From Porphyromonadaceae bacterium FC4 (GTDB lineage: Bacteria > Bacteroidota > Bacteroidia > Bacteroidales > Porphyromonadaceae), in assembly GCA_900120395.1 (NCBI GenBank), contig LT635553.1, forward strand, positions 362,186 through 426,185: DNA of 64,000 nucleotides. The letters are read 5' to 3'. Positions 46,614 to 56,015 of the stretch are shown here, in pieces (position 1 is the first letter of the stretch; each line of letters begins with the position of its first letter). Under the pieces are notes generated by a model that did no database searches, had not been told where the DNA came from, and saw nothing but the letters and a program-made list of their open reading frames with translations. The position numbers and the translations under genes are program-made.

Positions 46614-49253
46614 ATGCAGTTTTCTCGGAAACTAAAGGTTAACGCTTTTAGACAAGCACTGTTCACAACATTCATTCTACTAACATTCATCATCCCCTCT
46701 GAAGGAAAGGGGGCGACTCTCGGCACCTCGGATCCGATGAAGCACGGTGACCTCGTCGGGCACGTCGTGGACAAGGCGACCCACGAGTACCTTCCCGGCA
46801 TCACCATCTACCTCAAGGGTACTCCCAAGGGTGCCATGACCGATGCCTCGGGGCACTACTTTCTCCGCAATCTCAACCCCGGACACTACACCGTAGTGAT
46901 GCAGAGCGTCGGCTACAAGACTCAGGAAAAGGAGATCGTCATCGAGAAGGGAGCGTCTCTGGAGGTCAACTTCGAGGCAGAGGAGGATGTCCTCAGTCTG
47001 GACGAAGTGGTGGTCTCCTCCAATCGCCAGAGGACCCTCCGCAAGCTGGCTCCTACCCTGGTCAGCGTCCTGGATGATCGCATCTTTGAGATCGCCAACG
47101 CCGTCAGCCTCTCACAGGGGCTTACCTTTCAGCCAGGCTTGAGGGTGGAGAACAACTGCCAAAACTGCGGCTTCTCCCAGGTGCGTATCAACGGTCTCGA
47201 CGGACGCTACTCCCAGATCCTCATCGACTCACGCCCGTCATTTAGTGCCCTGGCAGGTATCTACGGACTGGAGCAGATCCCTGCCAACATGATCGACCGC
47301 GTAGAGGTGGTACGTGGTGGAGGGTCGGCACTGTACGGCTCCAATGCCATCGCCGGTGTAATCAACGTCATCACCAAGGAGCCGGAGTACAATAGCTTCC
47401 GATTCCGTGAGAACCTCACCCTGATCGATGGACGTGTCCCCGACAACACCATTAGCTTCAGCGGTACCATCGTCGGTTCTGACGGACGTATCGGCGGGAT
47501 GATCTTCGGACAAAACAGGGTGCGTCAGCCGTGGGATGCCAATGGCGACGGCTTTAGCGAACTGGGGATGAATAAAAACAACTCATTTGGAGGACGACTC
47601 TACTTCCGACCGACCACGCAAGACCGCCTCAGTGTCGAGACCCACTTCATCCAAGAGTATAGGCGGGGCGGTGACCACTTCGATCTCCCGGACCAATACG
47701 CTTCCGTCTCCGAGCGACTTGAGCACAACGTGTACAGTGGCAACGCCAACTACTCCCACAGATCCGAGGATGGTACCGGGCTGCTCCAGATCTACGGCTC
47801 CGGACAAGTCGTCTTGAGAGACAGCTACTATGGAGGTGTGGGGGACGAAAACCTAGGCAGCCTGGGGCATCTTCCCTCAGTGGTTGAGGAGGGCAACTAC
47901 GTCCCCGGGATCAACTTTGGCAAGACCACTGGCCAGACCTATGTCGCCGGGATTCAGTGGAACAAAGACTTTGGTCACCTCCTCTTCATGCCCGCCAAGC
48001 TGTTGCTCGGCACGGAGTACTCCTATGACGGGCTGAACGACATCATGCCCGTCCGCCGCTGGATCCCCGATCCCTCCGGCAAAGAGACCCTCTATCCACC
48101 CGTGTCCCAGCACCTGCACATCGTCTCGCAGATCGCACAGTTTGAGTGGACCAACGACAGCTGGACGATCCTCCTCGGGGGGCGTCTGGACGAGCACTCC
48201 ATGGTGCGCGGAAAGGGAGGAAATATCAAGCCGGTATTCAGCCCCCGCGCTACTCTCCGCTACAATCCGCTGAGCAACATCAGCCTGCGTGCCACCTATG
48301 CCAAAGGCTTCAGGGCACCGCAGTTGTTTGATGAAGACCTCCACGTGAACGTCGTGGGGGGCGAGTCGCAGCGCATCCAAAACCACCCCGGACTCACTCC
48401 GGAGGACAGCCACAGCTTCTCCCTCAGTGCAGACACCTACTTCACGCTCGGAGAGGTGCAGACCAACCTCCTTGTGGAGGGCTTCTACACCCGACTGCTG
48501 GATGCCTTTACGACCAATGAGATCGGAGCAAAGGACGGCTATATCATCTACGAGCGCATCAATGGCTCGGGAGCAAAGGTTGCCGGGATCAACATAGAGG
48601 CAAAAGCCGCACTGCACCACCTGGTGCTGCAAGGCGGACTGACCATCCAGACCAGCAAGTGGGACGAGGCACAGGAGTGGGGGATCCGCTCCCGCCTCTC
48701 CGGTGAAGATGCCAAGAGCCCACGCGAGCTCAACACCCTGACCGAAAACGGTCCCGAAAAGCTGGCAGGCTTCGCGCGCGATGCAGAGGGTGACTACGAG
48801 GATGTCTCCATGACCACGCAGCACTTCCTCCGCACGCCAAATATCTACGGCTACCTGACCGTGCAGTATAATCCCATCCGCCCGCTCACCCTCAGCACCA
48901 CCCTCAACTACACCGGCAAGATGTATGCCCCACACGTGATCGAGTACGGTCGGCAGTCTGCCCTCATGGATCGCGACCTGGTGAAGAGCGGCAAGCGCGA
49001 GTCCACCGGCACAGACGACGCACCCAGATGGGACCGCCTGGAGCACACCCCACAGTTTGTGGAGCTGGGAGCAAAAGCCTCCTACGACTTCAAGATATTC
49101 AACACCTCCGTCCTGCAGGTCTACCTCGGAGCCAACAACCTGTTCAACTCCATCCAAAAGGACTTTGACCTCAACGGAGCACGAGACAGTGCCTACGTCT
49201 ACGGACCGTCACAGCCCAGGAGCTACTACCTCGGTATCTCCATGGACTTTTGA
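46614..49253 (+). CDS. TonB-dependent outer-membrane receptor
   Basis: An 879-residue receptor. Signal region about 1-32, carboxypeptidase-D-like domain about 45-120 (LVGHVVDKATHEYLPGITIYL), TonB-box region SLDEVVVSSNRQRT, plug about 140-260 with NGLDGRYSQILIDSRP and VRGGGSALYGSNAIAGVINVITKEP, then barrel ending in Phe (ISMDF). The plug carries two cysteines three residues apart, Cys182 and Cys185, in NNCQNCGFSQ, a feature of a Bacteroidetes receptor subgroup related to BtuB/colicin-I-type receptors. Ligand likely a metal complex or cofactor rather than a glycan (inference). Divergent from the barrel gene at 43.6 kb; no SusD. Confidence 0.92.
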   Translation: MQFSRKLKVNAFRQALFTTFILLTFIIPSEGKGATLGTSDPMKHGDLVGHVVDKATHEYLPGITIYLKGTPKGAMTDASGHYFLRNLNPGHYTVVMQSVGYKTQEKEIVIEKGASLEVNFEAEEDVLSLDEVVVSSNRQRTLRKLAPTLVSVLDDRIFEIANAVSLSQGLTFQPGLRVENNCQNCGFSQVRINGLDGRYSQILIDSRPSFSALAGIYGLEQIPANMIDRVEVVRGGGSALYGSNAIAGVINVITKEPEYNSFRFRENLTLIDGRVPDNTISFSGTIVGSDGRIGGMIFGQNRVRQPWDANGDGFSELGMNKNNSFGGRLYFRPTTQDRLSVETHFIQEYRRGGDHFDLPDQYASVSERLEHNVYSGNANYSHRSEDGTGLLQIYGSGQVVLRDSYYGGVGDENLGSLGHLPSVVEEGNYVPGINFGKTTGQTYVAGIQWNKDFGHLLFMPAKLLLGTEYSYDGLNDIMPVRRWIPDPSGKETLYPPVSQHLHIVSQIAQFEWTNDSWTILLGGRLDEHSMVRGKGGNIKPVFSPRATLRYNPLSNISLRATYAKGFRAPQLFDEDLHVNVVGGESQRIQNHPGLTPEDSHSFSLSADTYFTLGEVQTNLLVEGFYTRLLDAFTTNEIGAKDGYIIYERINGSGAKVAGINIEAKAALHHLVLQGGLTIQTSKWDEAQEWGIRSRLSGEDAKSPRELNTLTENGPEKLAGFARDAEGDYEDVSMTTQHFLRTPNIYGYLTVQYNPIRPLTLSTTLNYTGKMYAPHVIEYGRQSALMDRDLVKSGKRESTGTDDAPRWDRLEHTPQFVELGAKASYDFKIFNTSVLQVYLGANNLFNSIQKDFDLNGARDSAYVYGPSQPRSYYLGISMDF

Positions 49254-49356
49254 TCGGACGACCGACAGACACCTACCGATGATCTTATGAGACTCTTTTT
49301 CAAGCAATGATTGGATAATCAATTCTATTTTGTTTGTTTTTAGTTTTTTAGTGAGT

Positions 49357-49391
49357 ATGCACCCCGTGGACGCGACGTCCACGGGGTGCAT
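49357..49391 (+). terminator. 16-bp perfect hairpin after the TonB receptor
   Basis: ATGCACCCCGTGGACG and its exact complement flank a three-base CGA loop. A T-rich stretch precedes it, not follows it, so as terminator it is atypical; 3'-end stabilisation is possible. Confidence 0.6.
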
Positions 49392-49493
49392 CTTGTCAGG
49401 CTCCCTCCGTTTTGATCAGAGCTTGTGCAACACCTACGGTCGCAATTTCTTGGAACACGTCCCTATCGATTTTTTTGCTTGGGGACGGGATGA

Positions 49494-49633
49494 AAAGTTT
49501 CACGGATAGTAGCGGAATGTTTCCAGTAGGAAAGAAAACGATTTGACGGATAGTAGCGATCTGTTTCCAGTAGGAAACTCTTTGCTCTTGTTCGCCTGTT
49601 TGTCTTGACGCTTATATCTATCTGTTTATCAGT
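49494..49633 (-). repeat. Dispersed intergenic repeat, copy 8 (inverted), with flank
   Basis: AAAAGTTTCACGGATAG, GTTTCC-AGTA-GGAAAG, GATTTGACGGATAG, GTTTCC-AGTA-GGAAAC. Flank ends CTTATATCTATCTGTTTATC, like copy 7. Confidence 0.9.
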
Positions 49634-49795
49634 CGGATATGTGGGTTTGTCAAGGGCTGTCCGAAGAACCGGGTACCGGGTTGGCAGATTCTGTCGGTGT
49701 ACCTAAATACGACTGTTACCGGTTTTTGTTTTTAGGGTAGAAAGATAGGGGATCGTACCTCGTCGTAGATGGTAGACTTTTCGGATGCTTTTCAA

Positions 49796-49831
49796 AAAAA
49801 AGAGTGCGCCAAGCTTGGCGCACTCTTTTTT
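49796..49831. terminator. Bidirectional terminator (36-bp perfect palindrome)
   Basis: Perfect palindrome centred on AAGCTT with GAGTGCGCC arms and A6/T6 ends, so each strand reads a GC stem followed by U6. Lies 19 nt after the stop of the minus-strand lipoprotein gene. Confidence 0.92.
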
Positions 49832-49850
49832 AGCGTGCTTCAACGGGCGG

Positions 49851-51290
49851 TCAGTCTTTGAAGAGGCGGATGGCATAGCCATCTGTGCGGTCGTCGTAGG
49901 CGTTCCAGGTGGCATCCAGGTGACGATCAAAGAACTTGAAGCCTATCGCATAAGCATCGTAGCAGATCTGCTCTCCGTTCATCTTGGCTTCGGGGACATC
50001 GCATTGCGAGACGGCGGACCAGAAGTAGCCCAGGTTCCCTAGGCTCTTCACAACGCCAGGGGTCTTTGGCTCGGTGTACCCGCCTGCCGGGAAGTAGCGG
50101 ACGATGTCGTTTTCGTTGTTGGTCTCCCAGTACTCAGCTGTGCGAATGTCCATGACAGAGACATTGGCGCCCTCAGGACCAAGCGGACGCACGGTGATCA
50201 CATAGAGCCAGCCTTTATCATTGGTGGTGTCGGTGATGGTGGGGTTTTTCACGCGCTGGTAGCGGTAGGCGGCTCTGTACTTGTCGCCCTGACCTTTGAA
50301 CCGTATGGCGTACGCCTCGGTCATGGCTCTGAAGACGACGTAGTCTCCGGTGAAGTCTAGGATTTTTCCGCCTATCATTATTTTCTCCTGCAGATCCATC
50401 TTCATCCGCTCGTCCGAGTCAATCGTTGACGGAGGTGCGATGAGCCCCAACTCGTAGTAGGTGGGTACGTGGTACCCCTCAAAGGCGGGTGCTGCGGCTA
50501 TGCTCTTTCCGTCAGGGTTGTGGGTGGCCTCTTGAGTGCCGGATGCGAGGTACCAATTGAAGTGCCCCACGGAGGTGTTGGCGTGGTCGGTGGCAAATCC
50601 GGTGCCGTCGAGGTTGAGGTCGTACTCAGCCACGCTTGCAAATGGGTGCACGAACTTCTTGCCCGCAAACTCGAAAGTCTGCCCCTTGTAAACGATAGAA
50701 ACCACTCCTCCCTCCTCTGTGATCCGGAGGTCGGTCTTCTCCTTTTCTACCACTTTTTCTACCACTTTGGCAGGGATAGGCTCGCCACTCTCGGTGCGTA
50801 CGGCAGTGAAGCTCTTGCCGGCATCGGTGCTGACCTCCCAGTTGCCCTCGGCATCCACGCGGAGGAGAGGGGTGACGCCCGGCGCCCCGTCGTGGGCCTC
50901 GGCCTTGATCTTTTTGCCCTCGCTGCCGGTGGTGATGAACTCCTCGCCTATAGCCCAGTAGAGGACGCCATCGGTATCTGCTTTGACGCTAACAGAGGAG
51001 CCGTGACGCAGGACGATCTTGGAGCCATCGCTCATGGTGAGCTCGTAGCCGGTCTTGTCCGCCAGCTCGGTATAGGAGGAGACGGAGACCTTCTTTTGCT
51101 CCGCCACGATGAGCTGCCGGAGTGACCGGATCTCCTCGTTGGCGGTCTTGATAGCTTGCTCGGTCTTGGCTCTCCAGCTCTCTAGGTCGCTGAGTCGCTT
51201 TTCCAGTCCGGAAAGGTCGGGCTTGCAGGAGGCAAGGATGATGACCAGTAGGGATAGGGAAAGTAGGATGGTTGAGTGCTTACTTCTCAT
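49851..51290 (-). CDS. Surface lipoprotein with coiled coil, DUF4988-like and FISUMP-like domains
   Basis: A 479-residue lipoprotein. Lipobox ILASC (Cys22), then a coiled coil (about 28-66, LEKRLSDLESWRAKTEQAIK), a DUF4988-like region with GYELTMSDGSKIVLRHG and collagen-like-linker-type strands, and a C-terminal domain (about 225-479) whose YHVPTYYELGLI, YFWSAVSQ and GYAIRLFKD segments resemble the Fibrobacter-succinogenes major paralogous domain. Probably exposed at the cell surface; function unknown. It is divergent from the SusC-SusD-M16-ChaN unit and shares its regulatory gap. Confidence 0.8.
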   Translation of the reverse strand: MRSKHSTILLSLSLLVIILASCKPDLSGLEKRLSDLESWRAKTEQAIKTANEEIRSLRQLIVAEQKKVSVSSYTELADKTGYELTMSDGSKIVLRHGSSVSVKADTDGVLYWAIGEEFITTGSEGKKIKAEAHDGAPGVTPLLRVDAEGNWEVSTDAGKSFTAVRTESGEPIPAKVVEKVVEKEKTDLRITEEGGVVSIVYKGQTFEFAGKKFVHPFASVAEYDLNLDGTGFATDHANTSVGHFNWYLASGTQEATHNPDGKSIAAAPAFEGYHVPTYYELGLIAPPSTIDSDERMKMDLQEKIMIGGKILDFTGDYVVFRAMTEAYAIRFKGQGDKYRAAYRYQRVKNPTITDTTNDKGWLYVITVRPLGPEGANVSVMDIRTAEYWETNNENDIVRYFPAGGYTEPKTPGVVKSLGNLGYFWSAVSQCDVPEAKMNGEQICYDAYAIGFKFFDRHLDATWNAYDDRTDGYAIRLFKD

Positions 51291-51373
51291 GCTAAAACTT
51301 GATTTATAGTTTATAAAATTGGTTGTTCTGTGGCTCGGTATGCAAAGTTGATAAGGAATTTAGGAGCCCACAA

Positions 51374-51419
51374 TACCTACTTATTGGGGTTCGAAGGGCA
51401 AGAGTACCTATTTGTTGGG
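51374..51419. promoter_or_regulatory. Direct repeat, candidate operator
   Basis: TACCTACTTATTGGG (51374-51388) and TACCTATTTGTTGGG (51405-51419) match at 13 of 15 bases and start 31 bp apart, about three helical turns. The second copy ends two bases before the -33 box of the plus-strand promoter, a usual activator position. Confidence 0.5.
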
Positions 51420-51420
51420 A

Positions 51421-51451
51421 TTTCAGGAGAGATAGGCGTTGGCTACCTTTG
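51421..51451 (+). promoter_or_regulatory. Promoter of the SusC-SusD-M16-ChaN unit (TTTC-N19-TACCTTTG)
   Basis: TTTC (51421-51424), 19 bases, TACCTTTG (51444-51451). One mismatch in the -33 box. Transcription would start near 51458, favouring the ATG at 51491 over the one at 51470. Confidence 0.7.
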
Positions 51452-51490
51452 TAGACAAAGATTTGCAGTATGCTGTGTAGAGATATTTTG

Positions 51491-54400
51491 ATGATTTTTA
51501 GGAGACGCCCCCTGGGGGTCCTTTTTCTTTTGCTCCTCTGCTCATGGGGAGCTTTTGCACAAAGACCGACCAAGATCTGCGGTGTGGTCAATGATGAGCA
51601 TGGCGACCCACTGCCCGGTGTGCTGGTCTGCATCGTAGGGACCGGAGAGGGTACTGCCACGGATGTGGATGGTGCCTTCGTGCTGCACCGAAAGAGCAAA
51701 AAGGGTGGGGCGATCGTGCTGGAAGTACGGTACGTGGGAATGAAGACGGTGCATGTGACCTGGGAGGGGAGCCCGCTGACGATCGGTATGACACCGAGTG
51801 TAGAGGAGCTGGAGGGAGTCTCGGTGACGGCGCGCCCGAATATCAATGCCCTGGATATCCGTAGCCGGTCGGGGGTGGTGGCAGAGGTGGACATGAAGCA
51901 GCTGACGAATACGCCTACGATAGACTTCACGACCGCTCTGCAAGGGAGTGTCCCCGGTCTGATGGTGGTGAACCGCGGTGAGCTGGGGGTAAAGCCGGAG
52001 ATACGGCTGCGCGGGACGACCAGCTTTCGTCGCGGTGACCGCCCCAATGAGCCTCTGTATGTCCTAGATGGTCAGGTGATCAGTCCGGAGGCTTTTGTGA
52101 CCCTCAACCCACTGGACATCCGGGAGATCCGGGTACTGAAGGATGCCGTCGCCAATGCGCTCTATGGCGTAAAGGCAGCCAACGGAGTGCTGGAGATCAC
52201 GTCCAAGAGAGGGATCCCGGGTCCGCTCACCATCTCGGTCAGCAGCAATATGGGGGTCACTCTTCGTGGCAAACGACCAATCCCGATGATGAGAACGACG
52301 GAGAAGCTGGCTTTTGAAGAACGAACCGGTGCGCTCAATACCCCGGGGTACACTCTGTCGGAAGCGTTCTTTCGAGATCAGAGCGTGCAAGACATCCGAC
52401 GTATCTACCGAGATATGTACGGCATCGCACCCACCGAAAACATGCAGACCTATACCGACTTTGCCGAAAAGGAGCTGCAGCGGCTGCGCGGGATAGAGAC
52501 AGACTGGTTTCGGGAGCTCATGCACCCGAACGTCTACCACAACCATAATGTGAGCTTTAGGGGAGGGGATGACGAGGTCCTGTACTACGTGTCCGGCAAC
52601 TTTTCGGAACAAGGAGGGCAGCTGCCCGGCAACAAAGTATGGCGCGGCACACTACGGACAAGCCTGGACCGTGCGGTGCGGGACATGGGGTACATCACGC
52701 TCAGCATGAGCCTGGGATTCTCAGAGACCGACTCGCCCAACAGCAGTACCTACAGCCCCCAGCAAATGGTGGAGACGCTCAACCCCTATGAGAGTCGCTC
52801 GGGCGATAAGCTCTACTCCTACCCTGGGAAAAGGTACAGTGACCTCACCAATCAGTACCGGAGCAAGGGAAACAACTACCGTGTGGGAACGTCGATAGGA
52901 ATCAATCTCAAGCCGATAGACCTGCTGCGTATCGACGGAGTCCTCGGTGTCGACTATCTATTTTGCACACGTGAAAACATCACGCCGGCAACCGCTTTTT
53001 CACAACAAAACATAGGGAAAAGCCGGGTGGAACTCGGCGAGATCAGCAGCAGCAAAGACAACGAGGTCAATACTACGGGCAACCTCCGCCTGACCTACAA
53101 CCAAGTCTTTGACGATCGGCACGACCTGACCGTGAGTGCCAACACTGACTACTACTACACCTACGGGCATGCGCTGACCGTGCGAGGGCATGGGATCGGT
53201 CAGCTGGAGTCTCTGGCGGGCGTGAATAAGTCGATCCGTGGTGCGTATCGTCCCGACTTTACTGCCGGTGTCACACGCATCGCCCAAATGGGGCTGGGGC
53301 TGGCCATCGGCTATACCTATGATGGCAAGGTGGACCTCTTTGGCTCGGTAAAGGGTGATGCAACCAACCTGCTCCCCAAGTCCAAGCGGTGGAACACCGC
53401 CTGGGCTCTAGGTGCCGGAGTACACCTCTTGACACTGCTGGACATCGATGGCGGGCTCCTCTCCGACCTGAGCCTGAAGAGTAGCTACGGACATACCGCC
53501 AGCCTCGGAGGGGTGTCGGCCGCGCTCACCATCCCGACCTTTAGGTACAACCAAGAGCGCTACTATGGCGACTACTTTCGCAACCTCTACCTCAGCGACC
53601 TCTACAACCTCGACCTGCGGGCAGAGAAGGTGCAGAACTGCGACCTCGGGCTCTCTGCGGCAATCCTCGACGCACGCCACCGGGTGGATCTGCAGCTCTA
53701 CAACCGCAAGACAGTGGACGCTCTCCTGATGGTCTCGGTACCAAGCTCCAATGGTTTTCGGACTATGATGCAAAACGTGGGCATCCTCCTAAACCGAGGC
53801 GTAGAGCTCTCACTCGCCAATACATGGGTACAGAGAGGTGACTTTTCTCTATCCACTCGTGCGTCCATCGCGTACAACCAAAACCGCGTGCTCGATCTCT
53901 ACGATGGACCGGCTCTGTATAGCTCGGAAGGGAGCGTCGTCCCGGACTACGAGGTAGGGAAGCCCTATGATATCCTTTATGGCTTTCGGTCCATCGGAAT
54001 CCACCCTCTGTACGGCTATCCCATGTACAGAGACGCTGAGGGCGAGCAGCATCGGTTCACGCCAAACCCCAAGCGCAGCGATCTGGTCAACCTAGGACAC
54101 ACCACGCCGCCCTACCAAGGGACTCTTGGGCTGTCCGTGAGCTACGGTGGACTGAGCCTCGATGCCCAGATGTACTTCGTACTCGGCGGAGTAAAACCCT
54201 ATACGAGCAACGTCGTGCGCGACAAAACAAGCGCCCACAAAAATGCTCTGCGGGGACAGCTTGCCAAGACGTGGCTCCATGAAGGGGATGATGATAAGCT
54301 CTACCCCGACCCAAGCTTTGATACGGGCGTCCTTTTCTTATACCCCAATAGCCGTATGACTGCACGGAGCGACTACCTGCGATTCAGTATGCTGAGCCTG

Positions 54401-54586
54401 AACTATCGTATCCCTCGTCACTTCCTAGACAACTGCCTGGGAGGCATCGTGAAGTATGCCTCTGTCAGCATCCAAGGAGCCAACCTGTTTACGCTAAGTC
54501 CTTATCAGGGAGCCAACCCGGAGGCCGGAGCGCACGATACCGGTATCCAGCCGGTCATCAGTGCCGGCTTGAATCTCAACTTTTGA
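51491..54586 (+). CDS. Divergent SusC/RagA-family TonB-dependent transporter
   Basis: A 1031-residue outer-membrane importer starting MIFRRRPLGVLFLLLLCSWG with signal peptide ending AFAQ. Carboxypeptidase-D-like domain about 28-100 (KICGVVNDEHGDPLPGVLV). The standard DEVVVVGYG box is replaced by LEGVSVTARPNINALD. The plug keeps the SusC fold: LQGSVPGLMVVNRG, YVLDGQVISPEAF, LKDAVANALYGVKAANGVLE. Barrel ends GLNLNF. The SusD partner follows after 18 nt, then a lipoprotein, an M16 protease and a ChaN protein, which points to peptide, protein or metal cargo rather than polysaccharide. Confidence 0.92.
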   Translation: MIFRRRPLGVLFLLLLCSWGAFAQRPTKICGVVNDEHGDPLPGVLVCIVGTGEGTATDVDGAFVLHRKSKKGGAIVLEVRYVGMKTVHVTWEGSPLTIGMTPSVEELEGVSVTARPNINALDIRSRSGVVAEVDMKQLTNTPTIDFTTALQGSVPGLMVVNRGELGVKPEIRLRGTTSFRRGDRPNEPLYVLDGQVISPEAFVTLNPLDIREIRVLKDAVANALYGVKAANGVLEITSKRGIPGPLTISVSSNMGVTLRGKRPIPMMRTTEKLAFEERTGALNTPGYTLSEAFFRDQSVQDIRRIYRDMYGIAPTENMQTYTDFAEKELQRLRGIETDWFRELMHPNVYHNHNVSFRGGDDEVLYYVSGNFSEQGGQLPGNKVWRGTLRTSLDRAVRDMGYITLSMSLGFSETDSPNSSTYSPQQMVETLNPYESRSGDKLYSYPGKRYSDLTNQYRSKGNNYRVGTSIGINLKPIDLLRIDGVLGVDYLFCTRENITPATAFSQQNIGKSRVELGEISSSKDNEVNTTGNLRLTYNQVFDDRHDLTVSANTDYYYTYGHALTVRGHGIGQLESLAGVNKSIRGAYRPDFTAGVTRIAQMGLGLAIGYTYDGKVDLFGSVKGDATNLLPKSKRWNTAWALGAGVHLLTLLDIDGGLLSDLSLKSSYGHTASLGGVSAALTIPTFRYNQERYYGDYFRNLYLSDLYNLDLRAEKVQNCDLGLSAAILDARHRVDLQLYNRKTVDALLMVSVPSSNGFRTMMQNVGILLNRGVELSLANTWVQRGDFSLSTRASIAYNQNRVLDLYDGPALYSSEGSVVPDYEVGKPYDILYGFRSIGIHPLYGYPMYRDAEGEQHRFTPNPKRSDLVNLGHTTPPYQGTLGLSVSYGGLSLDAQMYFVLGGVKPYTSNVVRDKTSAHKNALRGQLAKTWLHEGDDDKLYPDPSFDTGVLFLYPNSRMTARSDYLRFSMLSLNYRIPRHFLDNCLGGIVKYASVSIQGANLFTLSPYQGANPEAGAHDTGIQPVISAGLNLNF

Positions 54587-54604
54587 TCCATCGCCAGACC
54601 CGTC

Positions 54605-56002
54605 ATGAAAACAGTGAGAGATTTATCCCTTATCATCTTTCTGACCCTTGCATATGCCGGTTGCTCGCTAGATCAGCCGATAGAGAACGAGCAGACAGAT
54701 CCCGGAGCCATCGCCTCCGTACTATCTGCCAACGAAGCTCTGAGTACTGCCTATAGCGATCTCCCGACTGAGCATCTCCGTCTCTCGATCCTGGCGGAGG
54801 ACTTTTATCCGCTCGGCTTTGCCCAGAGTGACCCTGCTCTACTCAAACTATACAACTATCAGGCTTTTGACCTTATGCTGTATGCACAGGAGCTGTGGGA
54901 GAGCTACTACAAGTGTATCATGGATGTCAATGTCCTTTTGGAGCGAGAGCAGCAGCTGCGAATCACCCTTGCCGACACAGACAACCTGGCGCAAGTCGAC
55001 TACCTCATGGGTGAAGCGCGCTGCCTCAAGGCCATCTGCTACCTTGACCTACTCCGTCTGTTTGCCACCCCCTACGATGATCACTCCTCCACAGAGGGAA
55101 TCATCCTCAAAAACCGGACCAAGATGGAGCGTCTGCCACGCAGTACCAAAGCCGCCACCGTGGCGGAGATCCAAAAACTGCTCGATGAGTCTGCCGAACT
55201 CTTTTGGAAGAGCAGTGCCGTCACTCCTATCCATGGCAAAGGTGTTGCCTTTTGCTCCGAGCGGACCGTCACAGCTATTCGCGCACGGCTCGCACTCTAT
55301 ATGGGCGACTACGAGACTGTGCTGAGCATACTTCCCCAAGCCCCGGACCTTCCGATCTCCATGGATGCAGAGACTTGGGCGACGCCCGGTGATCGGCACT
55401 CCATCTTTGCTCTAGAGACGGCCAACACGTTTTATAACAACGCCTTTGACAGCAGTCCGATTCCCGACCAGATCAAGTACGCCATCGCAAAAGAGCTGAC
55501 TTGTGTCGCACCTGACAGCAGAGCAGAGAGCTATACCACCTATGTAGCCCCGGACGAGATACTCCCCGGTAAGTACTGCCAGGCACGGATCCAAAGGAAA
55601 GAGATCCGGCGCTGCCACATTATCCGCCCACAGGAGTTGCTCTTCATCCGAGCTGAGGCACTGGCGCGCACCGGAGCCGAGAGCACCGCTGTCAGCGAAA
55701 TCAATAGGTACCTCACCGGACTCAACGCCATGCCCATTGAGCAGCCCTCGGATCGCGAAGCACTGATCATGGCGATCCTGCGAGAAAAGCAGCGGGAGTT
55801 TGTGGGTGAAAACATCAACTTCTTTGATATCAAGCGCACCCACCAACCCCTCAGACGCTGGAGACTCTACGGAAGCAAACTCTCAGATACCATCGCACCG
55901 GATGACTACCGCCGGACCCTACCCATCCCGTCCAGCGAGTACCGAACCAACGAGCATCTTGTGCAAAACAAGGGGTGGGGAACGAATAATAATAAACAGT
56001 AA
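54605..56002 (+). CDS. SusD/RagB-family surface lipoprotein
   Basis: A 465-residue, fairly short SusD. Lipobox AYAGC (Cys20), then SLDQPIENEQTDPGAIASV. SusD-like helices include EARCLKAICYLDLLRLFA and the C-terminal EKQREFVGENINFFDIKR, equivalent to the usual YDLRRWG motif. Partner of the divergent SusC just upstream. The length is closer to peptide-type RagB (about 500) than to large glycan-binding SusDs. Confidence 0.92.
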   Translation: MKTVRDLSLIIFLTLAYAGCSLDQPIENEQTDPGAIASVLSANEALSTAYSDLPTEHLRLSILAEDFYPLGFAQSDPALLKLYNYQAFDLMLYAQELWESYYKCIMDVNVLLEREQQLRITLADTDNLAQVDYLMGEARCLKAICYLDLLRLFATPYDDHSSTEGIILKNRTKMERLPRSTKAATVAEIQKLLDESAELFWKSSAVTPIHGKGVAFCSERTVTAIRARLALYMGDYETVLSILPQAPDLPISMDAETWATPGDRHSIFALETANTFYNNAFDSSPIPDQIKYAIAKELTCVAPDSRAESYTTYVAPDEILPGKYCQARIQRKEIRRCHIIRPQELLFIRAEALARTGAESTAVSEINRYLTGLNAMPIEQPSDREALIMAILREKQREFVGENINFFDIKRTHQPLRRWRLYGSKLSDTIAPDDYRRTLPIPSSEYRTNEHLVQNKGWGTNNNKQ

Positions 56003-56015
56003 ACCATTTACACAC

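Larger units (their letters stand above)
49254..49850. other. Intergenic stretch between convergent receptor and FISUMP-like genes
   Basis: Holds a 16-bp perfect hairpin (49357-49391), repeat copy 8 with flank, and a bidirectional terminator palindrome (49796-49831). No gene is seen. Confidence 0.65.

Noticed and set aside
47877-49157. Minus-strand open frame of 426 codons opposite the TonB receptor
   Set aside because: Antisense shadow; the plus-strand receptor is unambiguous over the same bases.
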